Made by a program: the position numbers and the translations under genes. Source: Francisella sp. LA112445 (lineage in GTDB: Bacteria > Pseudomonadota > Gammaproteobacteria > Francisellales > Francisellaceae). Taken from it: 64,000 nt of DNA. The number at the start of each line of letters is the position of its first letter. The first letter of the stretch is position 1. Below the pieces are notes generated by a model. That model saw nothing but the letters and a program-made list of their open reading frames with translations. It was not told where the DNA came from and did no database searches. The DNA lies in assembly GCF_012224145.1 (NCBI RefSeq), contig NZ_CP041030.1, forward strand, positions 1,860,001 to 1,924,000, given 5' to 3'. Positions 18,926 through 28,222 of this stretch are shown here, one piece after another.

Positions 18926-19871
18926 CTACTGAGAAGTCTCTACTTAAGTCCGTTTTATCTATCTTTATCATAACTGGAAAACGCTGGTCTAATCTAACCC
19001 AATCAACATACAAGCTTACTTTTGGTAAAGCACTGTTTTGACTATACTCAGGCCTACTTACCGCAGTATCTTTATGAATAACAATACCTGTCAAGAAATG
19101 TAACCCTGTCACACTTGTTGTTATTCTAACTTTCTGTCCAACCCTAATTGAAGATAAATAAGACTCTTTAACGTTCGCTATAACCACCCAGTCCTTATTG
19201 TCAACAACTGAAAATAGGGATTCCCCCTTTGTTACATAATCTCCTCTGGCTAACCTAAAGTTACTTATTTTCCCCGTAATTTTTGCTTTCACCTTACATT
19301 CATCAATCTTGTTCTCTATTTGCTTTTCTTGAGTTTGTAAGATTTTAATTTGATCGTTCGTATTAATTAGGTTAGAAGTTACATTTTCAACTCCTTGCTT
19401 ATATTTTAACAAATCAGTTTGCTGATTAATAAGAGCATGTTGTTTTTTGGCATATTCAATATCTGAAATAGCTTTTTCTTGATGTAGGTCCCTGTATCTA
19501 AGTATATCTTGTTTTGATATTTTCAAATTCGCTTGTGCATTTCTATAAGACGCTTCAGCTAACTTTAGAGCCACAAATAAGCTTTTTTTATAATTTTGTT
19601 GAAAGTTGATATTTGCTTGAATTGTATTTCTTTTTAGTTTTTCATCCTTACAATCTAATTCAAATAGAACCTCTCCTGCCTTTACAATTTGACCGTTATG
19701 GACATCCACCTTAAGTACTTGACCACTAACCTTAGAATTAACTCTTGAAATATTACTATATAAATAAGCATCTCTAGCAAATATCTCATCAAAGCTGGTA
19801 TATACCTCAAAGATGACGAATAATCCTATAATAATAAATATAATTTTTATAAGAGGTCTTTTATACTTCAT
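18897..19871 (-). CDS. HlyD/EmrA-family membrane fusion protein
   Basis: This adaptor links an inner-membrane exporter to the outer membrane. It has one N-terminal membrane anchor (about 8-26) and then a biotinyl-lipoyl-like strand pair (VSGQVLKVDVHNGQIVKAGE). A long coiled coil (about 75-190) and the second lipoyl half follow, with ITGKISNFRLARGDYVTKGE and a beta-barrel. The 324 residues fit the EmrA/AaeA type. Together with the overlapping FUSC-like gene it forms a two-gene export system. Its promoter overlaps a dyad (19915-19941), so expression is probably controlled by a repressor or activator not encoded nearby. Confidence 0.85.
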   Translation of the reverse strand: MKYKRPLIKIIFIIIGLFVIFEVYTSFDEIFARDAYLYSNISRVNSKVSGQVLKVDVHNGQIVKAGEVLFELDCKDEKLKRNTIQANINFQQNYKKSLFVALKLAEASYRNAQANLKISKQDILRYRDLHQEKAISDIEYAKKQHALINQQTDLLKYKQGVENVTSNLINTNDQIKILQTQEKQIENKIDECKVKAKITGKISNFRLARGDYVTKGESLFSVVDNKDWVVIANVKESYLSSIRVGQKVRITTSVTGLHFLTGIVIHKDTAVSRPEYSQNSALPKVSLYVDWVRLDQRFPVMIKIDKTDLSRDFSVGADAHVWFI

Positions 19872-19914
19872 AACAATATCATTTCAAAACTAAATCACTG
19901 AACACTTTATCAAA

Positions 19915-19944
19915 AACGATATCACAACATGATCGATCGTTCAA
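19915..19944 (-). promoter_or_regulatory. Promoter and overlapping dyad ahead of the HlyD/FUSC pair
   Basis: On the minus strand TTGAAC and TATCGT are 17 bases apart. A dyad covers most of the same bases: AACGAT and ATCGTT outer arms, ATCA and TGAT inner arms, and a TGTTG centre, with a 2-base CG insertion on one side. An operator covering both promoter elements fits a substrate-induced efflux pair; the regulator is not in the window. Confidence 0.55.
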
Positions 19945-20021
19945 TATATAAGAAGCAAATAATAACAATGCAAGATAAATATCCTATATAGAATAATGTT
20001 TAAACTCAAATATTATATAAG

Positions 20022-22247
20022 CTAAACTTTTACTAGATTAGCAATATCTGCTAAAAGAATTTTTTGGCCAACATCACTGCCAAAATCAACTGTAAAAAAC
20101 TCTTTTGAACCTTGAGTTTGAGATTTAACAAATACACCTTTACCAAAAACTTTATGATAAACTCTATCACCAGGATTAAAGCTATCTCCTTTAGAATTAT
20201 TTGACTTAAGAAAATCAAACGCCGAGACACCAAAGTTAGATTTTTGTCGCACCTTAGGTTTTGGCTTATCTATACTATGACTCTTACCTTCACTTAGATG
20301 CTCGTCATCTATCTCAGTTAAAAACCTAGATTTAACCTGAAAACTACTACGACCAAATATGTTACGTACTTGAGCATAACTAATAGTCAAAGCTTTCATA
20401 GCTCTTGTTATTGCTACATAAAACAATCTTCTTTCTTCTGCCAGTTTCTCCCGCATTTTTTTAGAATGCGTACTATCAAAAGCTTCTTCTGCATTAATGA
20501 TTGAGCTTGGAGGGAAAACACCCTCTTCAGCAGCTACCATAAATACATATTTAAACTCTAACCCTTTTGAAGCATGGATAGTCATCAGTTGAACACTATC
20601 TACAGTCTCATCAGCTTGCATATCTCCAGCTTCTAGTACAGCGAATGATAAGAAGTCTTGTAAAATATCTGTATTATCATCAAGTAGTTCTATCTGAGGT
20701 TCAAAGTCTTTTGCTGCACTTATAAGCTCTTTTAAGTTATCTATTTTTTGACGATCTTTTTCTGTATTTTTCTCTTCATAAGAAGCTAATAAACCACTTT
20801 TATTAATCACATACTCAAGTAACTTATCCAAACTTAGCTCACTAATCTGACTAGATATCTTATTAATCAATTCTATGAATTTAAATAATAGTCCTGCTGT
20901 TCTTTTAGTCACAAGCTCTCTTTGAATTACCTCAAGTGTAGCCTGCCAATATGAAATTGAGTTTATTTGAGAAAAATTTCTAATAGTTTCTAGAGTTTTA
21001 TTACCAATACCTCTAGTTGGAGTATTAATAATCCTTTCAAAAGCTAAATTATCACTATTTGTTACAGCTAATCTTAGGTATGCCAACGCATCTTTAATTT
21101 CAGCTCGATCAAAGAATTTGAAACCACCATAAATTCTATAAGGAATACTTGCATATATAAAACTCTCCTCTAAAACACGCGATAAATAGTTAGAACGATA
21201 GAGTATTGCAACATCACTATAATCGACACCTTGCGAATGTAGATTACGAACTTTCTCAATAATATACTTAGCTTCATCACGCTCATTTACTGCGCAATAA
21301 ACCTCTACCTTTTCACCCTCTTCGGCTGCTGACCAAAGCTCTTTTGACATCCTGTTATCATTATTCTTAATTACAGAATTTGCTGCTTTTAGAATATTTT
21401 TGGTTGAGCGATAATTTTGCTCGAGCTTTATAACCTCAACATTATTGATATCTTTGACATAATTATGAATATTATCAACAACTGCTCCACGCCAACCGTA
21501 TATTGATTGGTCATCATCACCAACAGCCATAGTATAGTTGCTATTTGTAGCTAAAAGTTTTAGCCACATATATTGCACTTGGTTTGTATCTTGAAACTCA
21601 TCAATAAGGATATATTTAAATAAACTTTGGTAATATTCTCTTAATTGTTGATTTAATGAAAAAAGCTCGTATAAATACAAAAGAAGATCTGCAAAATCTA
21701 AAGCATTATCTAATAGTAAACGTTCTTCATAAGCCTTATAGATATGGCTATAGTTCACTTCATATTGATTAGCAAGTTTATTACTACGTATAGCCTTATC
21801 TTTTTGCTTATTTATAAAATTCTGTAATAGCTTAGGAGGATATTTCTTATCATCTAAGCCTAAATCTTTTATAACTCTTTTTATAAGCTGTGCTTGTTCA
21901 TCTTGATCTAAGATTCTAAAATTCTTATCTAGTCCAAGCTCATGAGCATGTTTACGTAATAGTCTATGTGCAATACCATGAAAAGTTCCTATCCACATAC
22001 CAAATGTCGATATACCTAGCATACTTTCAACACGTTGCTGTATCTCTCTAGCAGCCTTATTAGTAAATGTTACAGCTAGGATATTATCTATAGCTACACT
22101 TTTATTTTGACAAAGATAAGCTATTCGAGATGTGAGAACTTTTGTTTTACCACTACCAGCACCTGCTAGTATTAAAGAATTACGGTCTTCTAGCAAGGTT
22201 GCTTTTTGTTGTTGAGGATTTAATCCTGATAAAAATTTATTAGACAT
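20022..22247 (-). CDS. uvrD: DNA helicase II
   Basis: UvrD unwinds DNA 3'-5' in nucleotide excision repair and methyl-directed mismatch repair. The 741 residues include LAGAGSGKTKVLTSRI (Walker A, about 27-42), AVTFTNKAAREI (motif Ia), IDEFQDTN (motif II), GDDDQSIYGWRGA (motif III), LMTIHASKGLEF (motif V) and VAITRAMK (motif VI). The GMWIGTFHGIAHRLLRKH stretch and the C-terminal GDRVYHKVFGKGVFV (Tudor-like) domain separate UvrD from Rep and PcrA-like relatives. It lies 69 nt from the neighbouring symporter gene. Confidence 0.95.
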   Translation of the reverse strand: MSNKFLSGLNPQQQKATLLEDRNSLILAGAGSGKTKVLTSRIAYLCQNKSVAIDNILAVTFTNKAAREIQQRVESMLGISTFGMWIGTFHGIAHRLLRKHAHELGLDKNFRILDQDEQAQLIKRVIKDLGLDDKKYPPKLLQNFINKQKDKAIRSNKLANQYEVNYSHIYKAYEERLLLDNALDFADLLLYLYELFSLNQQLREYYQSLFKYILIDEFQDTNQVQYMWLKLLATNSNYTMAVGDDDQSIYGWRGAVVDNIHNYVKDINNVEVIKLEQNYRSTKNILKAANSVIKNNDNRMSKELWSAAEEGEKVEVYCAVNERDEAKYIIEKVRNLHSQGVDYSDVAILYRSNYLSRVLEESFIYASIPYRIYGGFKFFDRAEIKDALAYLRLAVTNSDNLAFERIINTPTRGIGNKTLETIRNFSQINSISYWQATLEVIQRELVTKRTAGLLFKFIELINKISSQISELSLDKLLEYVINKSGLLASYEEKNTEKDRQKIDNLKELISAAKDFEPQIELLDDNTDILQDFLSFAVLEAGDMQADETVDSVQLMTIHASKGLEFKYVFMVAAEEGVFPPSSIINAEEAFDSTHSKKMREKLAEERRLFYVAITRAMKALTISYAQVRNIFGRSSFQVKSRFLTEIDDEHLSEGKSHSIDKPKPKVRQKSNFGVSAFDFLKSNNSKGDSFNPGDRVYHKVFGKGVFVKSQTQGSKEFFTVDFGSDVGQKILLADIANLVKV

Positions 22248-22316
22248 TAGAAATTATATTTTTAAAATAGCTGAAAGTATTTTAACAAAAAATTAGAAGA
22301 TTAATTGAGACTTTTA

Positions 22317-23831
22317 TTATTTAATTAAATTTGCAGACTCTTCATTTGGATTATGTAAAGTTTGTACATAGTCTAAAGTACTATTGATAACTTTGTTTAA
22401 CCAACCACGTATTGCCCACATTATGATAGCAATCACAACTACAACAATACCTATAACTAAGAACACATGTCCATAAACTGCAATACTTTGTAGCTTAGTA
22501 AAGTGTTGTCCTGATGGAGGCGCTGTTAGAGCACCTACAAAGCCACCAACAGGTCCAGCAATCATTGTAGTAATCAACCACATCCCTTGAGCAAAACCAC
22601 CCATTTTTGAAGGGAAAAGCTCTGCCACCATTGATAAACCAAGAGCAGATATTAATAGCTCGCCAGTTGATTGTAACCAATAGCTTAATACTAACCACCA
22701 TCCAGATACAATACCATTAGAAGTAGTAAACTGAGGAAGATATAATACTAAGAATGCTAATGCACACAGTGTCATTCCAATACAGAATTTAGTGATATGA
22801 GTTCCTGGAACCTTTTTATACAGAACAGATAAAATCGGTGACATTATAACAATAACTAAAGGATTTAATACCTGCCATTGTTCTGGTTGAATAGTTAAAC
22901 CTAAGAACGACTTATCAACGTTATTAATAGCGAAGAAGTTTAATGATGTAGGCATTTGTTGATACAACACAAAGAATATTACACCTTGTATAATTAAGAT
23001 AAATGCCACAATCATTCTCTTTCTTTCATGAGAGTTTTGTTGTCCCATTTTTACAAAGAAATACACAATAGCTATTACTGCAATAATAGTTACTATTATT
23101 CTACAAACTTGTGTTTTCTCTAAGATACTACCAACAATAGCAATAGCGATTATACAACCAACTAAAACCACAAATAGCTTAGCAAAGCTAAACTTTTTAA
23201 GTCCTGCCTCACTCGAGATATGTGACATCTTAGAATAGAAAACTGTATAACATAATAAGCCCAAAAACATACCCACGGCAGAAACTAAAAATGCATGTGT
23301 ATAACCATATTTGACAGCTATAATAGGAGTCATCAACATAGAAAAGAATGAACCTATATTAATAGCCATATAATAAAGAGTAATCGCTCCATCCTGAGCA
23401 GGATCACCTTTTTTGAAAAGCTTTGAGATTAATGATGTTGGATTTGGCTTAAATAAACCTCCACCAATAGCTACACCTGCTAAAGAGTAAAGAACTATAG
23501 ATGTACCATTTACACCTATCCAACCACCTATAACAGATGATAGACTTAAACATAGATATGATAAGAATAAAATTGTCGCACCTACAGCAACAGTTCTTTT
23601 TGCGCCTAGGTAGTTATCACCTATCCAACCACCTATCAAAGGCCCTCCATATAAAAGTGCAGAGAAAGAGCCAAAGATCAGCATAGAATCTCCTTCACTG
23701 AAGCCTAAACGCTTTGTAAAATAAACAGCTAATATAGCTTGTAAACCATAAAACCCAAACCTCTCCCATAGCTCGAGTGTCCACAAGACCCAAAATGGAG
23801 CTCGCATACTTCCCTTATTCGTTTCCGACAT
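22317..23831 (-). CDS. Peptide:proton symporter (POT family), copy 1
   Basis: This is a proton-driven di/tripeptide importer of the inner membrane. The 504 residues show the POT hallmark ELWERFGFYG (E20, E23, R24), GGPLIGGWIGDNYLGAKRT after helix 2, and NIGSFFSMLMTPI. The WLVLSYWLQSTGELLISALGL segment also contains the conserved substrate-side glutamate. Fourteen membrane segments are likely. It is closely related to the next gene (24159-25679) in tandem. For an auxotrophic intracellular organism, peptide import is a major amino acid source. Confidence 0.93.
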   Translation of the reverse strand: MSETNKGSMRAPFWVLWTLELWERFGFYGLQAILAVYFTKRLGFSEGDSMLIFGSFSALLYGGPLIGGWIGDNYLGAKRTVAVGATILFLSYLCLSLSSVIGGWIGVNGTSIVLYSLAGVAIGGGLFKPNPTSLISKLFKKGDPAQDGAITLYYMAINIGSFFSMLMTPIIAVKYGYTHAFLVSAVGMFLGLLCYTVFYSKMSHISSEAGLKKFSFAKLFVVLVGCIIAIAIVGSILEKTQVCRIIVTIIAVIAIVYFFVKMGQQNSHERKRMIVAFILIIQGVIFFVLYQQMPTSLNFFAINNVDKSFLGLTIQPEQWQVLNPLVIVIMSPILSVLYKKVPGTHITKFCIGMTLCALAFLVLYLPQFTTSNGIVSGWWLVLSYWLQSTGELLISALGLSMVAELFPSKMGGFAQGMWLITTMIAGPVGGFVGALTAPPSGQHFTKLQSIAVYGHVFLVIGIVVVVIAIIMWAIRGWLNKVINSTLDYVQTLHNPNEESANLIK

Positions 23832-24158
23832 ATTTTAATTTCCTTTACATTTAAAATTAATATTTTAATTAAACCTCTCCCTCAAAAAAAAGGAAGTAGG
23901 CATATAACGCTCTTCTTCATCTTATATAACTAATTTTTATAAATCTACAAGTTGTCACAGCAGATATAAAAGATAATTTCTGAATTAATCAGCCTATTTA
24001 ATTCTTTATAGAAGATGTTTATCCCTAGTGCAAAAGAAGGCATGCAAATCTAAAGATAATACGAGAAAAACATTCTATAACAAGTCTGAGCATAGTTTTC
24101 AAATGTGTAATTGAGTATTTATTTAGTTTTAGAATAATTTCATGGAATAAATATAATT
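23832..24158. other. 327-nt gap between the two peptide symporter genes
   Basis: No gene or structured RNA is evident. On the minus strand it holds a promoter candidate (23921-23950) for copy 1. It also holds an 11-base match (TATGCTCAGAC, 24084-24094) to a site upstream of copy 2 (25797-25807). The rest is AT-rich sequence without a convincing hairpin terminator. Confidence 0.6.
23921..23950 (-). promoter_or_regulatory. Promoter candidate of peptide symporter copy 1
   Basis: TTGTAG and TATAAG are separated by 18 bases on the minus strand. The -35 and the following ATTTATAAAA are conserved in the upstream region of copy 2 with the same 18-base spacing, which supports function more than consensus match does. 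Confidence 0.45.
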
Positions 24159-25679
24159 TTAGTGACTCTTCCCTAAAAAGAAATCTTCATTTGGATTATG
24201 TAAAGTTTCATTAACATGAGCTCGTGTACTCTCAATGACTTTGTTTAACCAGCCTCGAGATACCCACATAATAATAGCTACAACTGCAACAAATAGACCT
24301 ATTACTAAAAATACATGACCATAAACTGATATGCTTTCTAGTTTAGTGAAGTGTTGGCCTGCTGGAGGAGCTGTTAACGCACCTACTATCCCACCTATAG
24401 GACCTGCAATCATTGTTGTAATTAACCACATCCCTTGAGCAAAACCACCCATTTTTCTCGGGAATAACTCAGCTACCATAGACAACCCTAAAGCAGAGAT
24501 TAACAACTCACCAGTAGACTGAAGCCAATAGCTAAGCACAAGCCACCATCCAGATACAATACCATCAGATGTTGTAAACTGAGGAAAATATAAAACCAAA
24601 AATGCTAAGGCACAAAGAGTCATACCAAAACAAAATTTTGTCACATGTGTTCCTGGTACTTTCTTATACAAAACAGACAAGATAGGCGACATTAAAACGA
24701 TTACTATAGGGTTTAATACCTGCCATTGCTCTGGCTCTAAATTCATCCCCAGAAAATGAGTATTAACATTATTTACCGCAAAGAAGTTTAGTGATGTCGG
24801 CATTTGCTGATATAACACAAAGAAAATTATTCCTTGGATAATAAGTATCAAAGCTACAATCATTCTTTTTTGCTCGTGTTTATCTTGTTGGAACATTTGC
24901 ATGAAGAAGTATATTAATGCACCAATAGCAATTGCGGCAACAATAATTCTACATAAATTAGTATTCTCAAGAATATTACCAACTAGCAGTATTGCAACAA
25001 AAGCTCCAACAATTACAACTACCATTTTTGAATAGCTCATTTTTCTTGAGCCAGCCTCAGTCATGATATGCTTAATTTTAGGATAGAAAATAGTATAGCT
25101 TAATAAACCTAAAAGCATACCAAAAGCTGAGCAAAAGAATGCATGCATATAACCATACTTCGCCGCAACAATAGGAGTCAATAGCATTGATATAAAAGAA
25201 CCTATATTAATAGCCATATAATAAAGGGTCATTGCCCCATCTAATGCTGGATCACCTTTATCATATAATTTTGAAATAAGAGAGCTTGGATTTGCTTTAA
25301 ATAAACCACCACCGATAGCAACACCTGCTAAGGCATACATCACCATTGCTTTCTCACTAATGCCAAAGACTTCTGATAAATTTGCGGATATACTTAAACA
25401 AAAATATGATATAGCTAAAAGACCCGCTCCAATAAAAATTGTTCTTTTTGCTCCTAGATAGTTATCACCTATCCATCCACCTATCAAAGGGCCTCCATAT
25501 AAAAATGCTGAAAATGATCCAAAAATTAGCATTGAATCAGCATCACTAAAGCCAAGATGCTTAGCAAAATATATTGCTAAGATAGCTTGTAGACCATAAT
25601 ATCCAAAACGCTCCCACAATTCTAGAGTCCACAGAACCCAAAAAGGAGCTCTAACACTCCCTTTACTTACTTCTGACAT
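24159..25679 (-). CDS. Peptide:proton symporter (POT family), copy 2
   Basis: This 506-residue symporter is a tandem paralog of the preceding one. It shares the ELWERFGYYG hallmark, GGPLIGGWIGDNYLGAKRT, and almost all of the C-terminal half (for example SGWWLVLSYWLQSTGELLIS). Differences concentrate in the segment around residues 90-115 and 205-270 and in the C-terminal tail (NEDFFLGKSH versus NEESANLIK). Those regions might change substrate range or membrane insertion. It has its own upstream region with a promoter like that of copy 1. Confidence 0.93.
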   Translation of the reverse strand: MSEVSKGSVRAPFWVLWTLELWERFGYYGLQAILAIYFAKHLGFSDADSMLIFGSFSAFLYGGPLIGGWIGDNYLGAKRTIFIGAGLLAISYFCLSISANLSEVFGISEKAMVMYALAGVAIGGGLFKANPSSLISKLYDKGDPALDGAMTLYYMAINIGSFISMLLTPIVAAKYGYMHAFFCSAFGMLLGLLSYTIFYPKIKHIMTEAGSRKMSYSKMVVVIVGAFVAILLVGNILENTNLCRIIVAAIAIGALIYFFMQMFQQDKHEQKRMIVALILIIQGIIFFVLYQQMPTSLNFFAVNNVNTHFLGMNLEPEQWQVLNPIVIVLMSPILSVLYKKVPGTHVTKFCFGMTLCALAFLVLYFPQFTTSDGIVSGWWLVLSYWLQSTGELLISALGLSMVAELFPRKMGGFAQGMWLITTMIAGPIGGIVGALTAPPAGQHFTKLESISVYGHVFLVIGLFVAVVAIIMWVSRGWLNKVIESTRAHVNETLHNPNEDFFLGKSH

Positions 25680-25756
25680 AAGTTTACCTCATACTTAAAA
25701 TTGACAATACGAGCTAAGTCCTCTTAGATAAAAGAGTCAATAGCACTAGTTTTCAT

Positions 25757-25786
25757 CATATAGCAGAGAATTTTATAAATCTAGAA
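25757..25786 (-). promoter_or_regulatory. Promoter candidate of peptide symporter copy 2
   Basis: TTCTAG and TATATG lie 18 bases apart on the minus strand, followed by about 75 nt of leader. The leader contains a short hairpin with CTAAG and CTTAG arms. Similarity to the copy 1 site supports it. Confidence 0.45.
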
Positions 25787-25853
25787 ACTTAGATATGTCT
25801 GAGCATAAAAATTATAAAACTTAATCAAGATTAAATTATCATATAAATTTAAA

Positions 25854-27104
25854 TTAATTTTTAGATGTTAATGAATATGCATAGATATTTTGGAATAAAA
25901 AAACTATAAGCACCGCAAGTAATACTCCTATTGCAAGACCTTGCTCTTGAAATACGTATCCTAATACACTAATAAATCCAACTAGAAAAACTATAAGTAA
26001 AATTGAACTTAAAAAAACAATAATATTCTTCTTTAAATAAATAAGTATTGGGGCTGCCAAACAACCGATCAAAATTATACTTTGTGTTATTATAAAGATA
26101 GTTAAAATATTACTTCCAGAAGTATATTTCTCACCATAGATCAACAATAAGTCTTTGCCAAAGAAGAATATAATGACTACGAGTGTTATACATAAACCAC
26201 CTATAATAATAAAATGCTTATTTAGAATAACTCTAACATCTAAAAGTTTCTTATTATAAATAGCTATTGCAATAGGGGCTAATGCCACTGACTGTATACA
26301 CGCAATAAAGTTATTAGCAATAACTTGCGAAAATGATGCTGCTGTTGCAAAAATTCCCACACTATCTTCATTAGCTAAAAAAACCTCTGCTCCTATAATA
26401 GCTAAATATGGCAAAGTAAATAATGCCAAAGTATAAGGTAGCCCAGATAATCCAGAGTTAAGCCAGCTTCTATACTCAATCTTATCTCTAACTGGGGTAA
26501 ATATTTTCATTCTTTTAGCTAAGATAAATAGCATCACTGAAAATGTAACAATCCAAGCTAACATAAATAATACTACTGCTATATGCGATCTTCTAAATGA
26601 TTCAACAAAAAACATTAAACTTGCTAGGAAAAGCATAGATAAGTTTATAAGTATCTTAAATAAAGCATTTGCTAGTATAGGTTTTGAAAAAGAAATTAAA
26701 ACTCGATAGAAAAAAAATGTTAATGCCATAACAGGAATAAAAATCACAGCAATAAAAACAGGATGAGTATATTTCAATAGAAATACATTTTTTGAGATCC
26801 AATAAGTACAAACAGCCATTATATAGTAAAAAATACTCAAAAGAGCAACTATAATAAATACATATATGACAAAAGCTTTTATTTGTCCTTCTTTCTGAGC
26901 TTTAATAGATACCGCTATTACATTAGTTGCTATAACATCTGCTCCTAAGAGAGCTATCATATACGCAACTGATGCGACACTATAGGCAGCAGAGAAATCA
27001 CCAAAATCTTCTGGCCCAAGATATCTGGCTATAATTACAGTAGCAATAAAAAAAGCTATTGAGGCTATTAGTTGGATAAAGAGTAAAATTATTCCTCTTC
27101 TCAT
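25854..27104 (-). CDS. Oligosaccharide/lipid flippase of the Wzx (PST/MATE-like) type
   Basis: This is a 416-residue inner-membrane protein with about 12 hydrophobic segments. The start, MRRGIILLFIQLIASIAFFI followed by TVIIARYLGPEDFGDFSAAYS, is typical of the polysaccharide biosynthesis/Wzx superfamily that flips lipid-linked sugars across the membrane. There are no glycosyltransferases nearby, so it is not part of an O-antigen cluster here and its substrate is unknown. It stands alone between the symporters and ftsY. Confidence 0.75.
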   Translation of the reverse strand: MRRGIILLFIQLIASIAFFIATVIIARYLGPEDFGDFSAAYSVASVAYMIALLGADVIATNVIAVSIKAQKEGQIKAFVIYVFIIVALLSIFYYIMAVCTYWISKNVFLLKYTHPVFIAVIFIPVMALTFFFYRVLISFSKPILANALFKILINLSMLFLASLMFFVESFRRSHIAVVLFMLAWIVTFSVMLFILAKRMKIFTPVRDKIEYRSWLNSGLSGLPYTLALFTLPYLAIIGAEVFLANEDSVGIFATAASFSQVIANNFIACIQSVALAPIAIAIYNKKLLDVRVILNKHFIIIGGLCITLVVIIFFFGKDLLLIYGEKYTSGSNILTIFIITQSIILIGCLAAPILIYLKKNIIVFLSSILLIVFLVGFISVLGYVFQEQGLAIGVLLAVLIVFLFQNIYAYSLTSKN

Positions 27105-27199
27105 ATGAAGCTATTAAATAAATTAAGATTATTCAAAGTTTGTAATATTTCATAGATTAAAGCAATAAAATATTATGAACGAAGAGATTTTTTATTAAT

Positions 27200-28189
27200 T
27201 TACTTAGAATTAAAAAGAGCACTTGTAAAGTCTTTTGCATTGAAAACTTGAAGATCATCAATCTTCTCGCCAACACCTATAAATCTTAGCGGTAATCCAA
27301 GCTTTCTAGCAATTGAAAAAATAATACCACCCTTAGCAGTTCCATCAAGCTTTGTTATTGTTATACCTGTAAGATCAACAATTTCATGGAAAGCTTCAGC
27401 TTGGCTAAGAGCATTACCTCCTGTAGTTGCATCAACAACTAACATAACTTCATGAGGAGCAGAGCCATCAACTTTCTTTATAACTTTGACAACCTTTTTA
27501 AGTTCTTGCATAAGATTATCTTTATTATGCAATCTACCGGCAGTATCAGCTATCACAACGTCTATTTCTTTTGATTTAGCAGAAGTAATTGCATCATATA
27601 TAACTGAAGCACTATCTGCACCTTCATGCTGATATATAACTTGGGTATTATTCCTATCACCCCACTCACGAAGTTGCTCAACAGCGGCTGCTCTAAAGGT
27701 ATCTCCTGCAGCAAGCATAACAGATTTACCTTGAGACTGTAGCTTCTTAGTAAGCTTTCCAATAGTTGTGGTTTTACCTACCCCATTAACACCTACGACT
27801 AATATTACATAAGGAGTCTTATCTGAATCAATCTCTAGAGGTTGCTGGCATGGTAAAATTATTTCTGTTAGCTTCTGTTGAATTATCTCATTAAGCTTAT
27901 CAGCTGTTTGTAACTCATTCCTAGCAACCTTTTCACGCAAGTGCTCAACTATTTCATCGGTTGCCTCAACACCAACATCAGCAGTTAAAAGTTGCATTTC
28001 AATATCTTCAAGAAGCTCTTCATCTACAACTTTTTGTCCCATTAATATGGTACTTAAACCACCACCAAATTTACTTGCGGTTTTTGAAAGTCCAGACTGA
28101 AGTCTTGAAAATAGTCCTTTTTTATTATCATCTGACTCGATAGGAGAAGCATCAGAGCTCTCAATGTTCTTTTTTTTTCTAAAAAGCAT
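27200..28189 (-). CDS. ftsY: Signal recognition particle receptor FtsY
   Basis: FtsY docks SRP-ribosome complexes at the inner membrane and delivers nascent membrane proteins to SecYEG. The NG GTPase domain shows VVGVNGVGKTTTIGKL (G1), AAGDTFRAAAVEQLREW (SRP-specific insertion), DTAGRLHNKDNLM (G3) and TKLDGTAKGGI (G4). The 329 residues make it shorter than E. coli FtsY (497 aa). Only about 20-30 acidic or basic residues remain of the A domain ahead of the N domain, which is common outside enterobacteria. It lies 33 nt after the LysM gene. Confidence 0.96.
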   Translation of the reverse strand: MLFRKKKNIESSDASPIESDDNKKGLFSRLQSGLSKTASKFGGGLSTILMGQKVVDEELLEDIEMQLLTADVGVEATDEIVEHLREKVARNELQTADKLNEIIQQKLTEIILPCQQPLEIDSDKTPYVILVVGVNGVGKTTTIGKLTKKLQSQGKSVMLAAGDTFRAAAVEQLREWGDRNNTQVIYQHEGADSASVIYDAITSAKSKEIDVVIADTAGRLHNKDNLMQELKKVVKVIKKVDGSAPHEVMLVVDATTGGNALSQAEAFHEIVDLTGITITKLDGTAKGGIIFSIARKLGLPLRFIGVGEKIDDLQVFNAKDFTSALFNSK

Positions 28190-28222
28190 TTTTATTCTCT
28201 AAAAATTGTATATTAATTGGAA

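Noticed and set aside
20051-20233. Short frame overlapping the 3' end of uvrD
   Set aside because: It is out of frame with the conserved C-terminal domain of UvrD.
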